A stretch of DNA of 64,000 bases from Dugong dugon (taxonomy: Eukaryota > Chordata > Mammalia > Sirenia > Dugongidae). The first letter of the stretch is position 1, and each line of letters opens with the position of its first letter. Shown one piece after another: positions 54,507 through 64,000 of the stretch. Made by a program: the position numbers and the translations under genes. The stretch is from positions 94,733,601-94,797,600 of the forward strand of contig CM057472.1 in NCBI GenBank assembly GCA_030035585.1. Reading direction: 5' to 3'. A model generated the notes under the pieces. It ran no database searches and was not told where the DNA came from. It was given only the letters and a program-made list of their open reading frames with translations.

Positions 54507-56075
54507 CTATCCATTCATTTATTGATGGGGACTTGTTGTTTCCTTCTTTTGCTATTGTGAATAATTCTGCAGTGAACATGAATGTGCATGTACCTATTCG
54601 TGTGACAGCTCTTATTTCTCTAGAATATATTCCTAGGAGTGGGATTGCTAGATCATGTGGTATTTCTATTTGTAGCTTTTTAAGGAAGTGCCATTTTGCA
54701 TTCCCAACATCAATGCATAAGAGTTCCAATCTCCCCACAGCTTCTCCAGCCTTTGTTATTTTCTGTTTTGTTTTGTTGTTGTTGTTGTTGGGGTGAGATG
54801 GTATCTCATTGTAGTTTTGATTTGTATTTCTCTAATGGCTACTGATATCAAGCATTTCCTCATGTGTCTGTTAGCCACATGAATGTTATCTTTGGTGAAG
54901 TGTCTCTTCATATCCTTTCCCGAATTTTACTGGATTATTTGTCTTTTTGTTGTTAAGATGTTGGATTTTCCTATAGATTTTAGAGATTAAACCTTTGCAG
55001 ATATGTCATAGCCAAAATTTTTTCCCCTGTCTGTAGGTTTTCTTTTTACTCTTTTGGTGAAATCTTTTTACGAGCATAAGCATTTAATTTTTAGAAGATC
55101 CCGGTTATCTGGTTTATCTTCTGGTGTTTGTGTATTGTTAGTTATGGTTTGTATCCTATTTATGCCATGTATTAGGGACCCTAGAGTTTACTCTATTTTT
55201 TCTTCTATGATCTTTATAGTTTTTGGTTTTATATTTATGTCTTTGATCAATTTTGACTTACATTTTGTTTATGGTATGAAGTATGGGTCTTGTTTCATTT
55301 TTTTACAAGTGGACTTCCAGTTTTGCCAGCGCTATTTGTTAAAAAGGTTGTCTTTTCCCCATTTAATGGATTTTGTTCCTTTGTGAAAGATCAGGTGGCC
55401 ATAGATAGATGGATTTACATCTGGGTTCTCTATTCTGTACCACGTGTCTTTTGTTGTACCAGTACCAGGCTTTTTTGACTACTGTAGCTGTATAGTAGGT
55501 TCTGAGGCCAGGTAGTGTGAGTCCTCCTACTTCGTTCTTCTTCTTCAATAATGCTTTATTTATCTGGGGCCTCCTTCCATATAAAGTTAATGATTAGTTT
55601 TTCCATCTTGTTAATGAATGCTGTTGGTATTTGGATCAGGATAGCACTGTATTTGTAGATTGTTTTGGGTAGAATTTTCACAATATTGAGTCTACCTATC
55701 CATGAGAATGGTATGTTTTTCCATTTATGTACGTCTTTTTCAGTTTCTTGCAGTAGTGTTTTGTAGTTTTCTTTGCATAGGTCTTTAAGTCCCTGGTTAG
55801 ATTTATTTTTAAGTATTTTATTTTTTAGGAGCTATGATAAATGGTAAAGCTTTCCTGATTTCCTTTTCTTAGTTCTCTTTATTGGTGTATAGGAATCCAA
55901 CTGATTTTTGTATGTTGATCTTGTATCCTGCTACTCTGCTGAATCTATTGGTTTCAGTAGTTTTCTTGTGGTGTCTATAGGGTTCTGTATGTATAGTATC
56001 ATATCATCCCTGAATAGGGATATTTTTCCTTCTTCCTTACCAATTTGGATGCCTTTTATTTGTTTTTCTTGCATT
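54507..56075 (-). pseudogene. L1#3 ORF2 remnant (RT C-terminal half)
   Basis: Recognisable pieces: IPLLGIYSREIRAVTRIGTC (54600s), [19 protein letters not shown] (55500s), and an RT/thumb region up to 'gatgccttttatttgttttt'. Frames are broken throughout; the endonuclease and first half of the RT are deleted. At the TGA site shared by L1#1 and L1#2, this copy has a sense codon (IAKEGN). Confidence 0.8.
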
Positions 56076-56084
56076 GTGTGATTA

Positions 56085-56730
56085 TGATATGTTTTGGTGA
56101 CTTTCCTTTAGGGTCTATCTTATATGGAGTGCGTTGAGCTTCTTGGATGGTTAGCTTTTCATCTTTCATGATATTAGAGAAGTTTTCTGTCAGCAAATCT
56201 TCAATGATCCTCTCTGTGTTTTCTATTTTCTTCCCCTACTCTGAAACTCTGATCACTTGCAAATTTTTGCTTTTGATTGTATCCGACATAGTTCTTAGAT
56301 TTTCTTCAAACTCAGTGGCATCCATGGATTTTTCTTCAATTTTGTGGATCCTGTCTTCCATTGTTTAAAATTTGCTCCTGAAATCTTCTATTATGTTGTC
56401 CATTTCTGAAATTTTGTTGTTTATCTTTGGGATTTCTAGTTATTGTTTTTGTACAATTCTTAATTCTTTATTTATTTTTGTATTTTGTTCTTGTATTGTT
56501 TTCCTGAATTCTTCTATTGCTTTGTTTGTGTTTTCCTTGATTTTGGCTACGTCTTTGTTGATTTTGCCTGTATTCTCCATGATCTTGTCTGTATTTTCCT
56601 TGATCTCTTTCCTAATGTCTTGGAGAGCCCTAAATATTAGACTTTTGAATTCCCCATCATGTAGTTCCAGTGCTTTTTCCTCTGCCAGCAGGTCATCTGG
56701 TGTTTTATTTTGGTCACTTACTGGAGCCAT
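56085..56730 (-). pseudogene. L1#3 ORF1 remnant with longer coiled coil
   Basis: Starts MAPVSDQNK at 56730. A 96-codon open stretch encodes a heptad-rich coiled coil containing repeated units of the KENTDKIMENTGKI type that are not present in L1#1 or L1#2. It is followed by a stop near 56440 and a diverged RRM region to about 56090, where the internal deletion begins. Confidence 0.82.
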
Positions 56731-57330
56731 CTTGTCTATTTTTTTTTTTTTTTTTTGTATGTTTTGATATTGCCTGCTGCCTCTCAGACATGCAGGTATT
56801 ATTTTCTTTATTTATTGAGTGTAGGTTGGTTTGTTTCATCCTGCTTTTTTTTTGTTTCATTATGTCTGGGCGGGAGGGATGGGCATGCTTTGTTGTTTGC
56901 TTATCTATGGCTACAATCGTTCTCACCACCTTATCTGTGTGTGCAGGACCAGTCGCTTAGTGGATGAGAGAGTCTGGGCAACTCCTTGAGTTATAGCCAA
57001 CAAACGTGGTCTTACTTAACTCTGGGTGTGTCTGCTTTTTACCTCTATCTCCTACTGGGAATTCTGTGGAGATGCCTTTTTGCATGTGGGGATGCTGGCT
57101 TTATTCCAAGATGGACACAATGAGTCATGCCATTTGGCTGAAAACCTCCACTCCATATCTCTACATCTTCGCTGTTTACTGTCATTTTACTCTTCCAATC
57201 TAATACTTTATCCTTTTATTTAAGGTTGAGGGTTCTAGGATTGACATCTATATCTGTTTTACTTGTTTTTTGGGTCTTTGTTGCAGCAGAATGGCTTAGT
57301 TTATCTGGCTAGTCCACCTTCTTGGCCCCC

Positions 57331-58000
57331 AACACCAGCCTTTTTGATCCCTCTCCTTCCCTGTACCCCTTTTAACTCTTCTGCTTTCTGGAAGTACTTC
57401 TGACATGGATCACTGAATGTCAGCAATGGTGCAGGAAATTGGTTATAATTTGAAATATGGACTGCCTCGAAGAGAGTGAGCCTCTGAGTACCATCTGACC
57501 ATAGCAACCAGTCAGCACATTAGCAGGGGTGTCAGCAGTTTCCAGGTACTCAGGAAAGACAGAGATGTTTAATCTTCCCAGGTCTTTGGTACAAAGCTCA
57601 GAATGCAAGCTCTCTTTTTCCCACAACGTTCATTAATTAATAGCAATTACCCAAGGAGTTCAGGCAGCCTAAAGATACCTGATTTTGCTTAAGTTATTGT
57701 CTGTCTCGAGCTTTCACAGTACCTTTCTTTTATGGATTTTCCATCCAGCAAATGTTTCTCTTCCATGGCTGGGCAGGTGTGAATACAGCATGCTTGGCTA
57801 AGGACTGCACCCACAGCAGCTCCAACCAGTGGTGTGTGCAGTGCTCACCTTAGAACTAGCACTTGGCCTTTACCTATATTTCGGTATTGGTATCTCTACC
57901 TGAGAGCACTGGAGATTAAGTTCTGGTCTAAGATGTGGGTATATGGTAACGTAACTGCATAAGGAAAGAATACTCTTTTGGCCAACACTAGTGGAATACT
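57331..58000. other. Unique DNA, no gene seen
   Basis: No repeat recognised beyond the L1#3 5' end. Overlapping minus-strand frames at 57301-57626 show no domain. Confidence 0.4.
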
Positions 58001-58002
58001 CA

Positions 58003-58148
58003 GGAGTTCTTGGGTGGGACAAACAGTTAAGTACTAAACTACTAGCTGAAATGTTGGCAGTTCAAAACCATCCTGAGGTGCCTTGAAGACAGAACTGGCT
58101 ATTTGCTTCTCAAAAGTCACAGTCTTGAAAACCCTGTGGAGCAATTTT
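58003..58148 (+). mobile_element. Diverged AfroSINE, 3'-truncated
   Basis: Faint head 'gttcttgggtgggacaaaca', then 'gttaagtactaaactactag', 'tggcagttcaaaacc' and 'gaaaaccctgtggagcaatt'. Its tail is replaced by the next SINE. Confidence 0.75.
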
Positions 58149-58159
58149 ACTTATATAAA

Positions 58160-58367
58160 GGAGCCTTGATGGCACTGTGGTTAAGCGCTTGGCTACTATC
58201 TGAAAGGTTGGCATTTCTCCCACCGGCTCTGTGGGAGAAAGATGTGCAGTCTGCTTCTGTAGAGATTACAGCCCTGGAAACGCTATGAGGGCAGTTCTAC
58301 TCTGTCCTTTAGGGTCACTATAAGTCAGAATCTACTCGATGGCAACAGGTTTGGTTTTTTGATTTAT
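58160..58367 (+). mobile_element. AfroSINE (long form) with perfect TSD
   Basis: Head 'gagccttgatggcactgtgg', long-form block 'gtgggagaaagatgtgcagt', tail 'ctactcgatggcaacaggtt'. Flanked by 'acttatataaa' at 58149-58159 and 58368-58378, an 11-bp perfect TSD. Inserted at the tail of the previous SINE. Confidence 0.95.
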
Positions 58368-58378
58368 ACTTATATAAA

Positions 58379-58999
58379 TTTATTTATGTTTCTGCCCAGG
58401 GCTTCTCTTTGATGTTTTGTGTATCTTCCACCCGACATATATATCAGCCATTGTGTTATTCCAGGTCCCACAAGAAGCACATTCAAACATTGGATAAAAT
58501 ACACAAGACATTTATTGGGAGACTCATCGGTGAGTGGAGAATGGGGAGGGAGATGAGACAGGAGAGGAGAACTCTCAGAACATGATGCAGGAATGATCCA
58601 GAGTGAAGAAAGGAAGGTGAGGTGGAAGCATCTGAATCTGCAGTGCAATTCAAAGGAAAGTTAGAGAAGATTCTGAGAATGCTCAAAAGTTGCTCCTCAG
58701 AAGAATCCTGGGTCTTCTCAGAATGGGCCTCCCTTCGTTCTCTGTGTTCAGTCACTACCTGGGAGCAGCTATGGGAATCATAACTTTGGTACAAACATGG
58801 AGTTGAAAAAAGGAGTACAACAGCCAGAACTCCCTGTAGTCAGAACTCTGGGAACTGCATTAGCATGGCCACCAAGGTGTAAAATGTACCCTCAAGAAGA
58901 ATGGTTTCCATTTAGATCATGCTTTTAGAGTTGTGATGGCTGAAAAATATCTGGAAAAATCCCTATATTGACAGTTTTTGTTTTACCTTTAACAAATAG
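58379..58999. other. Unique DNA, no gene seen
   Basis: No repeat recognised. The overlapping minus-strand frames at 58370-58794 have no domain. Confidence 0.4.
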
Positions 59000-59009
59000 A
59001 TTGCTGGTT

Positions 59010-61062
59010 GAATGGGCTTGAGCCCATCGTTTCAGCCACTGTGTCAATTCACCTCATTGAGAATCTTCCTCTTTTTTGCTGACCCTCTGCTTTACCAAGC
59101 GTGATGTCCTCCAGGGATAGATCCCTCCTGATAACATGCCCAAAGTACGTGAGATGAAGTCTCACCATCCTCGCTTCTGAGGAATATTCTGGCTGTACTT
59201 CTTCCAAAACAGATTTGTTCATTCTTCTGGCAATCCATGGTATATTCAATATTCATTACCAACACCATAATTCAAAGCATCAATTCTTCTTTGGTCTTCA
59301 TTATTCATTGTGCAGCTTTCCCACGTACATGATGAGATTGAAAATGCCATGTCTCGGGACAGGTGCACCTTAGTCCTCAAAGTCACATCTTTGGTTTTCA
59401 ACACTTTAAAGAGGTCTTTTGCAGCAGATTTGCCCAATTCAATAAGTCCAATGCAATGCAATAAGATTTCTTGACCGCTGCTTCCATGGACGTTGATTGT
59501 GGATCCAAGTAAAATGAAATCCTTGACAACGTCAATCTTTTCTCCATTTATTAGGATGTTTCTTATCGGTCCAATTGTGAGGATTTTTGTTTTCTTTATG
59601 TTAAGGTAAAATCCATATTGAAGGCTGTAGTCTTTGTTTTTCATCAGTAAGTGCTTCAAGTCCTCTTCACTTTCAGCAAGCAAGGTTGTGCCATCTGGAT
59701 ATTGCAGGTTGTTAATAAGTCTTCCTCCAATCCTGATGCCCTGTGCTTCTTCATACAGAACAGCTTCTTGGAATATTTGCTGGGCGTACTGATTGACTAA
59801 GTATGGTGAAAGGATACAACCCTGAAGCACACCTTTCCTGATTTAAAATCATTCAGTATCCCCTTGTTCTGTTAGAACAACTGCCTCTGGGTCTTTGTAC
59901 ATGTTCCATATGAGTACAATTAACTGTTTTGAAATTCCCATTCTTTGCAATGTTAGCCATAATTTGTCATGATCCACGCAGTTGAATGTTCTTGCATAGT
60001 CAATAAAACACAGGTAAATATCTTTCTGTTATTCTCTGCTTTCAGCCAAGGTTCATTTGACATCATCAATGATATCCCTTGTTTCATGTCCTCTTCTGAA
60101 TCCAGTTGAATTTCTGGCAGTTCCCTGCAATGATATTGTTTGATAATTTCCACATTCTATTGGATCATCTTTTTTTGGAATAGGCACGGATATGGATTTC
60201 TTCCAGTCTGTTGGTCAAGTAGTTGTCTTCCAAATTTGTTAGCATAGACAAGTAAGCACTTCCAGTGTTGTATCTGTTTGTTGAAACATCTCAACTGGTA
60301 TTCTGTCCATTCCTGAAGCCTCATTTTTCACAATGCCTTTAATGTAGCTTGGAGTTCTCCCTTCAGTGCCATCGGTTTTTGATCATATGCTACCTCCTGA
60401 AATGACTGTACATCAGCCAATTCTTTTTGGTACAGTGACTCTGTGTATTCTTTCCATCTTCTTTTGATGCTTCCTGCATCATTCTATATTTTGCCCATAG
60501 AATCCTTCAATATTGCAACTCGAGGCTTGAATTTTTTCTTCAGTTCTTTCAGCTTGAGAAATGCTGAGAGTTTTCTTCCCATTCATTTTCTAACTCCAGG
60601 TCTTTTCTTTTCACAATGCATTACAGCACTTTACTTTGTCTTCTCTGTCCACCCTTTGAATTCTGATGTTCAGCTCTTTTACTTCATCACTTCTTCCTTT
60701 CACTTTGGCTACTCTACAATCAAGAGCAAGTTTCAGAGTCTCTTCTGATATCTACTTTGGTCTTTTTTCTTTTCTGTCTTTTTAATGACCTTTTGCTTTC
60801 TTCATGTATAATGTCCTTGATGTCATTGCACTACTTGTCTAGTGTTCAGTCACTAGTGCTCAATGCATCAAATATTTTTTTGAGATGGTCTCTAATTTCA
60901 GGTGGGATATACTAAAGATTGTACTTTTGCTCTCGTGGACCTGTTTTAACTTTTTTAATCTTCAACTTGAACTTGCATGTGAGCAATTGATGGTCTCTTC
61001 TAAAGTCAGCTCCTGGCCTTGTTCTGACTGATGATATTGAGCTTCTCCATTGTCTCTTTCCA
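59010..61062 (-). pseudogene. RTE ORF remnant, minus part, catalytic site lost
   Basis: The stretch 59246-59830 is open for 194 codons with GCILSPYLVNQYAQQIFQEA and LLAESEEDLKHLL, but the catalytic YADD is YPDG (59690-59701), so the RT would be dead. Upstream pieces (59953-60153, ELPEIQLDSEEDMKQG; 60962-61174) are in other frames. It matches the plus-strand RTE at 38870-40930. Confidence 0.9.
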
Positions 61063-61428
61063 TAATAATAGGATAATATATAGACCTACAAGGATGACCA
61101 GTTAATACAACATTATTCATATTTACAAACCAATCACTAATGCCTAAGATGAAGAAACTGAAGATTTTTACCAACTTCTGTAGTCTCTAATTGACCAAAC
61201 ATGCCATCAAGGTGCATTGATAATTACTGATGATTGGAATGCAAAAGTTGGAAGCAATGAAGGAGGATCAGTAGCTGGAAAATATTGGCTTGTTGATAGA
61301 AACGGCACTAAAGATTGCATGAGGACCTTTTTTCTACAACCTTAATGGCTATTATACATGTGGACTTCAATAGATGGAATACACAGGAATCAAATCGAGT
61401 TCAATTGTTAAAAGATATGACTTTATAT
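61063..61428 (+). pseudogene. RTE endonuclease fragment, inverted
   Basis: Plus-strand sequence 'ataggataatatatagacct', 'gaccagttaatacaacatta', 'ttgataattactgatgattg' and 'ggaatacacaggaatcaaat' matches the plus-strand RTE at 38487 to about 38873. It ends at almost the same RTE coordinate where the minus part begins ('gacaatggagaagctcaata' on the minus strand), so little was lost at the inversion joint. Confidence 0.9.
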
Positions 61429-61579
61429 ATTGCTGAATTCAATATTAAATAAATTTAAATATTAGGAGAAAAACCTTATATGTTTACACCTTTAGTTATC
61501 ATTCTAGTGGTCTTTGTTCATATGTTGATCCATATTTTAATCTGGCATTTTCTTTATGTCTAAAGGGCTTTGTTAATTA

Positions 61580-62485
61580 TTTCTTTTAGTGTAAGAATAC
61601 GCTGTCGAATTATTTCTGCTTTTGCATATCTAAAAAACCTTTATTTTGCCTTTGGATTTTGAAAGATATTTTTGCTAGGGATAAAATTCTAGGTTGACAG
61701 TTCTTTTTTTTTTTTTTTTTTCTCTCTGTACTTAAAAGATGTTGCTGCACATCTTATCTCTTATATTCTTTCGGACAAGAAATATGCTGTCATGCCCTTC
61801 TTTGTTCTTCTAAATGTAATGTGTGACTGGTTTTAAAATTTTACCATTATTACTGGTTTTGAGAAAATTTATTATGATGCAGTTTTATTCATGTTTCTTT
61901 CCTTTGAGTTTGGTGAACTTCTTAGATTTTTGGGTTTATAATGTTCATTACATTTGAGGAAACTTTGGTTATTGTTTCTTGAAATATTTTTCTCTCCCCT
62001 CGTTTGAAGATTAATATTCCATGTATATTAGGACACTTGAAATTGTTCAAAAACCCACTGATGCTCTGTTTTATTTATTTACTTCAAATTTGTTTACTTC
62101 TGTTTTAATTTTGGATAATTTCTATTGCTATACCTTAAAGTCCATGAATTTTTCTTCTGCAAAGTCTAATTAGCTGTTAATCCCATCTGGTGTATTTTTA
62201 ACCTCATACATTGAAGTTTTCATCTCTAGAAGTTTATTATGGGTCTTGATTATATTTTCTAAGTCACTACTTAACTCTTTGAATACTGTTATGGTAACTC
62301 TTTTAATTTCATTCACTTCCAATTTTAATACCTAGGTTAATCCTTTATCTGTTCAAATTGATTTTTTTCCCTCAGTATTGTGCTACTGCTTCTTTGTATG
62401 CCTGGTAATTTAGATGTGATGCCTTACATTGTGAGTATTGCTTTGTTGGTTACTGTGTTTTTTGGATCTCCATAAATACAAAAAT
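61580..62485 (-). mobile_element. HAL1 (half-L1) remnant, minus strand
   Basis: The order 'gaaagatatttttgctaggg', 'attctaggttgacagttctt', 'agatgttgctgcacatctta', 'attaggacacttgaaattgt', 'atctctagaagtttattatg' and 'ttctttgtatgcctggtaat' follows the reversed HAL1/L1M ORF1 layout. It is ancient and has no open frame. Confidence 0.75.
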
Positions 62486-62489
62486 TCCT

Positions 62490-64000
62490 ATAATTATTCT
62501 TGAGCTTTTGACTCTTGTAATAAATTATTTATCTTATATTAATTGAGGACTTAGACAAGTAGGTTTGGTGGGAACTAGTGGATGGTTAGAAAATACCAAA
62601 GTTTTCTTGATGCTACTTACATCTGCCTAGAAAGATTCCAGATGAATTACACCTATGATATTTATCTTTCATGCCAAAATATACTACACAGTATTAGTGG
62701 TCCATTTAGCATATTGTAAGTAGCAAACTACATTTGGCTGAATATTTTCTTGGAAATATCAAGATCCAGATTCAATTACCTGATTTTATCATTCATAAAG
62801 GCAGTAGTCCACACATTTAATATTTTCTCTGTAGCATTCTCCTTGTAACTGAGCAAAATGATGTAATTAACTTTGACTGACTGTATTATTGAGAACAAAT
62901 ATAGAAAGATACAAGGGGAAATATTAAGTGCTTTGAAATATTTAAGTACTTACATGTGGTCATAAACCTATCTCTTTTCCTCATCCTTAGGTTTTTTTAA
63001 ATTTTTTTATTTTTAGTATTTATCATTCCCATCAGAGCCTCCTTCTTGGACACGGTCCTAGTATTTCAACATTTTACTGAGCCTCTGATTTTAGTGTTTT
63101 GAATTATAGAGATTAAACTACTTCATGGTTAAGTCTATCTCTATATACTGGACCTCTTCCTGATGGAAAACTAGATTTACCTTCCAACGGTTATTAAAAT
63201 GCATTTAGTTTGAAACTCAGGGAAACAGCCAGGAAATTTATGTTCAGCAAGTGAAGATTCAGAGGAGTACCAGAGCGTACCTTCTCTTTTGCTTTTCACC
63301 TTTGCACGTACCCATGAGGCAGTGAATATTTACTGTCTCACAATGAAAAGACTAATTCTTGTCCAGTTGAGTAATGGTCTACAGTGGTATTTACATGACC
63401 TCTGTCTAGTGAAGTAGATAATTCAGAGGTCAGGAAGAAATTTCACACAAGCAGATTGTAAATAGTGAGCAAAAAAAGGACCATGAGTGTATTGCATGAG
63501 TTTGAGCTAAAATTTGTTCTGTAAATATAATAGTAAAAAGAATTCACGATTAGTTTAGATCCTACAGACATCTACTTCTATTTGCATCTAAGGGATGTAC
63601 CATGGAACACTACATTCATTCATTTCCTTTTGTTCTAAGAGCAATCTCTGTCTCATTAAAGCAAATAAAGTTAGGTTTTAATTATGAGACTTAACAATTT
63701 TTAAGTTATTGATACATTTAAAATCAGTGAATCATTAAGATGGCTTGATTTGTGAAAGACTCCATATTTTAGGTTCCTCTCTTAATGACTGCATATTCAT
63801 TTTTTTGCAGAGCTACATGTGTCAATAATACTTCAGCGATTCCTTCTAACTTGGAGGACTATACTTCCTGGAATGTGTCTTTTGGTTATATATATTAATA
63901 GAAATTGGAAGAATTGATAAATTGACCAAAATTTGTAATTTAGTCACAAAATAAAGAAAATGTCAATATGGCTCAAGGAAAAGAAATGAATTACCTAAAC
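62490..64000. other. Unique AT-rich DNA, no gene seen
   Basis: No repeat family or coding domain recognised up to the window end, apart from T-runs near 62993-63020. Confidence 0.4.

Larger units (their letters stand above)
54507..57330 (-). mobile_element. Older L1 (L1#3): internally deleted, 3'-truncated
   Basis: Minus-strand L1 related to but more diverged than L1#1 and L1#2. It starts inside the ORF2 C-terminus, runs to about 56075 (RT), then jumps directly into mid-ORF1, so about 2.8 kb are missing. ORF1 and a ~600-bp 5' UTR follow, ending near 'cttcttggccccc' (57318-57330), the reverse complement of a GGGGGCCAAGAAGG-type L1 start. The 5' UTR shows none of the ~300-bp monomers of the other two copies. 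The missing 3' end coincides with the L1#2 junction. Confidence 0.88.
59007..61428 (-). mobile_element. RTE LINE with inverted 5' segment
   Basis: 59007 to about 61062 is an RTE on the minus strand (C-terminus, RT, linker). It lacks the last ~130 bp of the normal 3' end: after 'cagccactgtgtcaattcac' (reading outward) the sequence leaves the family at about 59012. From about 61063 to 61428 the RTE continues on the plus strand (endonuclease region), so the 5' part is inverted. 'attgctg' at 59000-59006 and 61429-61435 is a possible short TSD. Confidence 0.9.

Noticed and set aside
56060..56090. L1#3 joint as a splice product
   Set aside because: No GT donor or AG acceptor is seen at the corresponding positions of L1#2.

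Overview
The window is nuclear DNA from an afrotherian mammal, most likely a proboscidean (elephant) or a close paenungulate. The evidence is about 28 tRNA-derived SINE copies of the AfroSINE type (heads ending in GTGGTTAAG, tails ending in GACTCGACGGCAACGGG), several RTE-clade LINE copies whose 3' tail resembles the SINE tail, and two very long L1 elements with large repeat-built 5' UTRs. Old pan-mammalian repeats (MIR, HAL1, L1M, LTRs resembling MaLR, a MER5-like hAT) are also present. I found no host protein-coding gene, tRNA, rRNA or CRISPR array. The window reads as a gene-poor, AT-rich intergenic or intronic region.

Layout. 1-3215: unique DNA with an MIR, an AfroSINE and a 5'-truncated RTE flanked by a perfect 11-bp target-site duplication (TSD). 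3232-12180: a full-length L1 on the minus strand (L1#1) with a 16-bp TSD, broken ORF1 and ORF2, a 2.56-kb 5' UTR made partly of ~300-bp tandem monomers, and a 3' UTR with an internal duplication. 12361-14535: a dense SINE/RTE cluster, including a short RTE made of the two ends only. 15018-37830: mostly unique sequence with scattered SINEs, MIRs, a solo LTR at 25071-25584 and an inverted-repeat DNA transposon nested inside an AfroSINE at 26277-26787. Four blocks here might be conserved regulatory DNA. 37843-41060: a near full-length RTE on the plus strand with recognisable endonuclease and reverse transcriptase. 41410-46165: an old L1, a SINE triplet, an LTR, an RTE tail and an L1M fragment split by a SINE. 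46171-54506: a second L1 of the same family (L1#2), abutting an older, internally deleted and 3'-truncated L1 (L1#3) at 54507-57330. 59007-61428: an RTE on the minus strand whose 5' part is inverted. 61580-62485: HAL1-like. The remainder is unique AT-rich DNA.

How the parts relate. L1 proteins normally act in cis. The RTE reverse transcriptase is the likely engine for the AfroSINEs, because the SINE tails resemble the RTE 3' end. All autonomous copies here carry stops, frameshifts or lost catalytic residues, so none should be active. The most interesting points are: nonsense codons at the same ORF2 sites in both L1 copies; variable monomer number and antisense reading frames in the L1 5' UTR; three copies of one TSD around two adjacent SINEs; a 5'-inverted RTE; a two-ended RTE derivative; and a DNA transposon that jumped after an AfroSINE had landed. 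All family names come from reading the sequence by eye, without a database search.
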